DNA from: Nageia nagi
Lineage: Eukaryota; Pinophyta
DNA length: 64,000 nucleotides
Assembly (NCBI GenBank): GCA_050084985.1
Contig: JBITNC010000001.1
Span: 60,264,001 to 60,328,000, forward strand
Direction of reading: 5' to 3'
Below, one piece after another: positions 59,777 to 64,000 of the stretch; the first letter of the stretch is position 1, and the number at the start of each line of letters is the position of its first letter. The position numbers were made by a program, and so were the translations under genes. The notes beneath the pieces were generated by a model. The model had not been told where the DNA came from, did not search any database, and saw only the letters and a list, made by a program, of their open reading frames with translations.

Positions 59777-60239
59777 AAGATCCATGATTTTCACACATTG
59801 ACATCATGAAATAAGTCTAATGGTTTTCATGATTATATCAACCCTATACATGATGGAGAAATAACTTTTTATCGTGGCAACTAAGTTGAGGATTCTAAAA
59901 TCATTCCCTTGGCTCTCCTTAAGTAAAATGCTCTTTTCTCCCTTTACAATACAAAGGTGGGGCATAATTAGGTAGCTATAACCCACCTTCATCCAAATCA
60001 GGTCTTTAATGCATAAAATTCCCATCAATGAACCTTCTGCATAAACATCACCCCCTCTCCCCCAAAACTTGTTATTATTCTATGACTGTCCACTTATAAA
60101 TATTATGAAATATGTGTGATCATGAAGTAGCTAACAAAGGGCTTACAGTGAAACTTTTTGAAGTTCTTTAACTATAACAAAAAAATGAATTGCCTAACAA
60201 TTCACAATAAAACTCAGAAAAATGAAATTGCACAACTCA
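59777..60239. other. No gene seen
   Basis: Includes a pyrimidine tract CCCCCTCTCCCCC (60052-60064), which would be a polypurine tract for a minus-strand element. Neighbouring LTR not confirmed. Confidence 0.4.
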
Positions 60240-60562
60240 CCAACAATGGAGAATTGAAATTGAATCCAACACCAAATTGATTATTGAGAATGCAAGCTAC
60301 AACTCCAATACAACTCCACACACTTCGATGATACTGTAAAATACATTACAAACATTTATAGAGGCTGTAGATGACCTTTACCCTTTAGCCTAGAAGCTGA
60401 AACACCAAGAAACATGAACTGGAAAGCCACAGGAAGGAAAAATGATGTACATAGAAAATAGAACTAGCCGGCAGGCCGGCTGCTTAGCTGAGTGGCCAGT
60501 TCACTTATTCTAGCTGGTTGGCCGGTTACAGGTAGCCAGTCGGTCGATCTTCAAAGTCTTCA
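60240..60562 (-). repeat. Element C 3' LTR, U3-R part (inner end unresolved)
   Basis: Begins (sense) TGAAGACTTTGAAG two bases after the purine tract AAGGGGGAG. A CTATAAATG TATA-type box lies near 60355. The 3' (sense) boundary is not determinable without the 5' LTR; it may extend to about 60070. Confidence 0.55.
60466..60545 (-). repeat. GGCCGG-rich imperfect repeats in the C U3
   Basis: Four or five variants of a GC-rich phrase (GCCGGC, GGCCGGCTG, GTGGCCAGT, TTGGCCGGTTA, TAGCCAGTCGG) within 80 bp, in an otherwise AT-rich LTR. Looks like a U3 enhancer-type repeat. Confidence 0.6.
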
Positions 60563-61660
60563 TACTCCCCCTTGCTAGTAAGAGGACTAACAATCAAGTC
60601 TCTTAACAGCACAAATTGAGATTTTGCCATCGATTTTGTGAAGATATTTGCCACTTGGTCTTGTGTTGGACAATACCTCAATTTTATCATTCCTTTCTCC
60701 ACCAAATATCAAATGAAATGAGTCTTCAAATCAAAATGCTTGGTTTTATAATGGTGGATAGGATTGTGTGCCAACTTGATGGCACTTTGGTTGTCACAAA
60801 AAATTGTTGTTTCTTGAGTTTGCTCCTCTCCAATTTCTTTCAACACTTTTCTCAACCATAGTGCTTGTGTTGAAGCACTTGTCACAGCCACATACTCAGC
60901 TTCAGTACTAGAAAGAGCTACTATAGATTATTTTCAAGAGCTCCATGATATCAAACCTAATCCAAGAGAGAAGCAATTCCCACTTGTGCTCTTTCTATCA
61001 TCCAAATCGCTACCCCAATCACTATCACTGAAACCTGTGAGTTGGAGCTTGGAATCACATGTATAATGTATTCCATAATCAATGGTTCCCTTCACATACC
61101 TTAGTATTCTTTTCACTGCCTTGAGATGTACAACAGATGGAGCACTCATGTATCTTGCCACCAAAGATACACTAAATTGCAAATCCAGTCTTGTGTTTGT
61201 CAAAAACATAAGACTGCCAACAATTCTCGTATATTGCTTTTTGTCAACTTTTGGTTCTCCATCCTCCTTGCAAAGGTGTTCTCCATGGGCTGTAGGTGTT
61301 GCTACAGGTGTGTAATTGTCCATTTTGAATCTTTTGAGCATGTCTCTTGCATGTTTGGATTGAGACACAAAGATTTCATCTTGCGTTTGATGCACCTCCA
61401 TGCCAAGAAAGTAGCTCATCAAACCAAGATCTTTCATGTCAAACTCAGCCATCATATGAGTTTTGAACTCTTCATTCATCTTCTTATTATTGCCCATGAA
61501 TATCAAATCATCTACATACAAGCAAACAATCAAAATATTAGTAGCACTTTTCTTAAAATACAAGGTAGGTTCACTTACATTTCTTTGAAAACCCACACTT
61601 TTGAAGTATCCATCAATTCTTGTATACCAGGCTCTTGGAGCTTGCTTCAGCCCATATAGT
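60526..61660 (-). pseudogene. Element C copia RT-RNase H, cut by A3
   Basis: C-terminal part of a second, distinct copia polyprotein. From the A3 junction: LYGLKQAPRAWYTRI, then YVDDLIFMGNN, MKDLGLMSYFLGMEV, RILRYVKGT, RNase H SDSDWGSDLDDRKS, STEAEY and CDNQSAIKL, and a C-terminal FTKSMAK. The catalytic YVDD and RNase H acidic residues are intact. Stops occur as SS*K*SIV just before ALSSTEAEY and as HFI*YLVEK (TGA where CGA is expected). The last codons overlap the polypurine tract, and the frame stops at 60526-60528. Sequence and LTR differ from the A/B lineage. Less decayed than the B elements. Confidence 0.9.
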
Positions 61661-62119
61661 TGAAGGATTTAGACCTACTCTAATCCTCAAGGTCCAAGAC
61701 TAGGAAACTCAATCATACACAAGATAACACAAATATAATGTGGTTCCTCCCTCCTTGGGAGTACATCCACAACTAGTTCTCAATTCTCAATCTATGCACC
61801 TCTTACAACAATTCTCTTCCTCTCCTACACAACTTAGTAGAGTAATCTTACTCCAAAAACTTAGTTATGTTACAAGAGGAGAGGCCCTCTATTTATAGCT
61901 TGAGAGCACTCCCTAACCTCCCTTTAACCCAAGGGTAAGGTTAGGGTTACAATAAATGTATCACCTAACTTTAACCTACCAACTAACCACATGGTAAAGT
62001 CAAAGTCTACATAATAAAGAATTCAATTAATCCCTTAAGGTATCTACATATCCTTTAAGTGATTAATTGAATTTACAAGGAGTTTAGATATTCACAATAT
62101 TTCATTACAAATTCTAACA
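61661..62119 (-). repeat. A3 3' LTR (459 bp)
   Basis: Sense TGTTAGAATTTG...AATCCTTCA, preceded by the purine tract AAGGGGGAG. TATA-type CTATAAATAG at 61889-61898, telobox-like motif at 61940-61948, hairpin at 61740-61770. ATAGT (61656-61660) is the expected target duplication within the C reverse transcriptase. Confidence 0.95.
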
Positions 62120-62128
62120 CTCCCCCTT
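62120..62128 (-). promoter_or_regulatory. A3 polypurine tract
   Basis: Sense AAGGGGGAG directly before the LTR. Confidence 0.95.
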
Positions 62129-62614
62129 AATGCAATATTGGGATAGAGCGTAGAAGAGAGAAGAGAGAGAGTAAGAGAGAGTTCTCCTCCATAGAGATAC
62201 AAGTGGAGATGAGAACATTTACATATTTGAGAATCTTTTTGAGAACTAGTTTGAGACTCACTACATTACCATTTGACGAAAATGGGTTACAATACAATCA
62301 TTAACCATAACTGGTTTCACTGTACATAGTAGTCAATCAACTTTAAGCTGACATGTGAGTCTCCATGAGCTTGCTTACACAAGGTGAGTAACCTGCATTT
62401 CTGAAGAAGATCCTGCATGCTACAAGCACCTCATGAACAAAATTAGTTAGATGCATCATATATTCAAATAAGAGAATCAAATAATGCCATCTTATAAATA
62501 ACTGATCAACGATGCACTATAAGTCATCACAGAGATGCCAAGCCATCACTCATAGTCACCTGTTGTATATAGACATGTGTTGATTTTTAATAGAGCATAA
62601 AAAATTATACAACA

Positions 62615-62815
62615 AGTTTCTCACATAGAGCAAACTTACCATAGAGGTATAGAATGTACAAGAAGTTCCTCACGTAGAGCGAACTTACCACAAAGGTATA
62701 TCAATTATATGCTCAAAAATTGTACAAGTTTCTCATGCAGAGCAAACTTACCATGAAGTTATAAAATGTACAACAAGTTTCTCATGCAAAGCAAACTTAC
62801 CACAGAGGTATATCA
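62615..62815 (-). repeat. Post-pol tail repeat of A3 (4 units)
   Basis: Four units spaced about 50, 61 and 50 bp, each with plus-strand GCAAACTTACC (GAACTTACC in unit 2). In sense each reads GGTAAGTTTGC, a strong 5' splice-site match, alternating with a GAGxAACTTGT phrase. Confidence 0.85.
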
Positions 62816-62880
62816 TAATCAACACAATATAACAACAAAAAAGGCCTCTTAGAGGTGAAGTTGTCATCACTAACAAAAGT

Positions 62881-64000
62881 TCAAACTTCACTCCCCCTTG
62901 AGGGCAACTTCACCAACCTGAGAGAATCCTAAAGCTTGCTGAACTGAGCTTCAGGAAGGGGCTTGGTGAATAAATCAATGGAGTTTTTAGTAGATGGACA
63001 ATACTTCAAGTGTATGATGTCATTTAGAACCTTCTCCCTGATAAAATGGGCTTGGATTTCCATATGTTTGGTTCTTTGATGGAATATAGGATTCTTAGCC
63101 AAAGAGATAGCCGATTGATTATCTGAAGAGATAAGAGATGGGCTATTTTTCTCATACCCAATTTCATTCAAAAGATGCCTTAGCCAAATAGCATCTTGGG
63201 TGACAATAGACATGGCTCAATATTCAGCTTCGATGGTAGAAAGAGTCACAGTAGGTTGCTTCTTGGAAGCCCAAGAGATAGCACCTGAACCAATGCTGAA
63301 CACATATGCAAAGGTTGATTTTCTGTCATCTCTATCTCCTCCATAATCAAAATCTGAGAACCTGAAGAGAACAATCGAGGGCACTTTGGAATACTTAAGA
63401 GCAAGATCCTTTGTCCCTGCCACATACCTCAAGATTTTCTTAACAGCATTGAGGTGTTCAACATATGGTTTTTGCATGAATCATGCCATCAAATTCACTG
63501 CAAAGGTAATATCAAGACGAGAGATAGTCAGATACAAAAGACTACCTATCAATTACCTATAAGCTATAGCATCAGCCAATTGAGAATCTGAGCTCAGAGA
63601 TACCATGATTCTAGGAGAAATAGGTATTACAACATATTTACACTCCTCCATTCCAAACTTTTGCAAGATGTCTGATATATAATTAGATTGACTAAGATAA
63701 GTACAATCCTTATGTTGGTATACTTGCATCCCAAGATAGTAATGCAATAGACCTAGATCAGTGATTTCAAATGTTGCCTTCACTCTTGGATGATTTCAAT
63801 ATTATTGTCAGTTATGAAAAGATCATCCACATAAAGGAGAATTAAGACCACATCTTTTCCTTGATTGAGTACATAGAGATCTGAGTCAGAGAAGCACTTG
63901 AAAAAACCAATATCTGCAAAGAATTCTAAAATTTTCTTGTACCATGCTCTAGGTGCTTGCTTAAGTCCATACAAAGATTTCTTAAGCTTGCACACTAAAG
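62881..64000 (-). pseudogene. A3 copia RT-RNase H, partial
   Basis: RT from CKLKKSLYGLKQAPRAWYKK through YVDD (63822-63833). Then a 13 bp deletion relative to A2 at about 63783 shifts the frame just after IIEIIQE-type sequence. RT continues as ITDLGLLHYYLGMQV. In-frame TAA at AYR*LIG and TAA at MA*FMQKP. RNase H SDFDYGGDRDDRKS, IEAEY followed by TGA, and SSDNQSAI; C-terminal FTKPLPEAQF. Stop TGA at 62881-62883. The catalytic residues survive, unlike A2, but the frameshift and stops make it inactive. N-terminal domains are outside the window. Confidence 0.9.

Larger units (their letters stand above)
61661..64000 (-). mobile_element. Copia element A3, 3' part (runs off the window)
   Basis: Third A-family element, nested in element C. 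The visible part is the end of RT, RNase H, post-pol tail and 3' LTR. Its LTR is close to that of A2. The 5' part lies beyond base 64000. Confidence 0.93.

Noticed and set aside
61126-61659. 177-codon plus-strand ORF at the C/A3 junction
   Set aside because: It is antisense to the element C reverse transcriptase, whose YVDD and RNase H motifs lie on the minus strand.

Overview
The window looks like intergenic DNA from a land plant with a large, AT-rich, repeat-packed nuclear genome. A gymnosperm-like genome would fit, but that is inference. The evidence is a run of Ty1/copia and Ty3/gypsy LTR retrotransposons in several nested layers, primer-binding sites complementary to plant initiator tRNA-Met, a relic plant mobile domain, and captured fragments resembling a thylakoid CtpA protease exon and a plant pentatricopeptide-repeat gene. 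I see no intact host gene, tRNA, rRNA or CRISPR array.

Layout. 1-4434 (minus) is the 5' half of copia element A1, with gag, a 2.8 kb leader, PBS and 5' LTR. It abuts the 3' tail of A2 (4435-12198, minus), a related copia with gag-pol, a 3.1 kb leader carrying host-like sequence, PBS and 5' LTR. A2 sits in an older plus-strand gypsy integrase (12199-12700) followed by an LTR-like stretch. 12.7-25.9 kb is degenerate: a G-box/CRE/TCP motif cluster (16.5-16.8 kb), a ~490 bp tandem repeat (16.9-18.35 kb), a decayed plus-strand retroelement (19.1-25.1 kb), a hairpin array (20.25-20.64 kb) and two ~60 bp tandem arrays. B1 (25900-34443, minus) is a complete copia with 499 bp LTRs and a perfect AATAG duplication. 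35.1-37.1 kb and 54.1-57.2 kb are direct copies of a ~2 kb repeat with a ~59 bp subrepeat. A plant-mobile-domain relic (38.0-39.2 kb) is split by B2 (39241-47619, plus), a second complete copia of the B family. 47.6-53.6 kb is mostly non-coding. A minus-strand Tat-type gypsy integrase end lies at 53.7-54.1 kb. At 60.2-61.66 kb a different copia (C, minus) is cut in its reverse transcriptase by A3 (61661-64000+, minus).

The most interesting system is shared by A1, A2, B1 and B2. Each has an unusually long 2.7-3.1 kb leader between PBS and gag. The leader is bounded by a conserved splice-donor-like site (GAG|GTAAAA, about 75-130 nt after the PBS) and an acceptor-like pyrimidine tract plus TAG a few nt before the gag start. 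Inside lie a ~430 nt non-coding block conserved even between the two LTR families and a compositionally distinct variable segment. In A2 this segment holds, in element sense, a 96-codon match to the N-terminal part of CtpA and a PPR motif. I infer a copia lineage with a spliced leader intron that tolerates or carries host cargo. All coding regions are decayed, largely by C-to-T type nonsense changes, so these are silenced, mostly non-autonomous copies.
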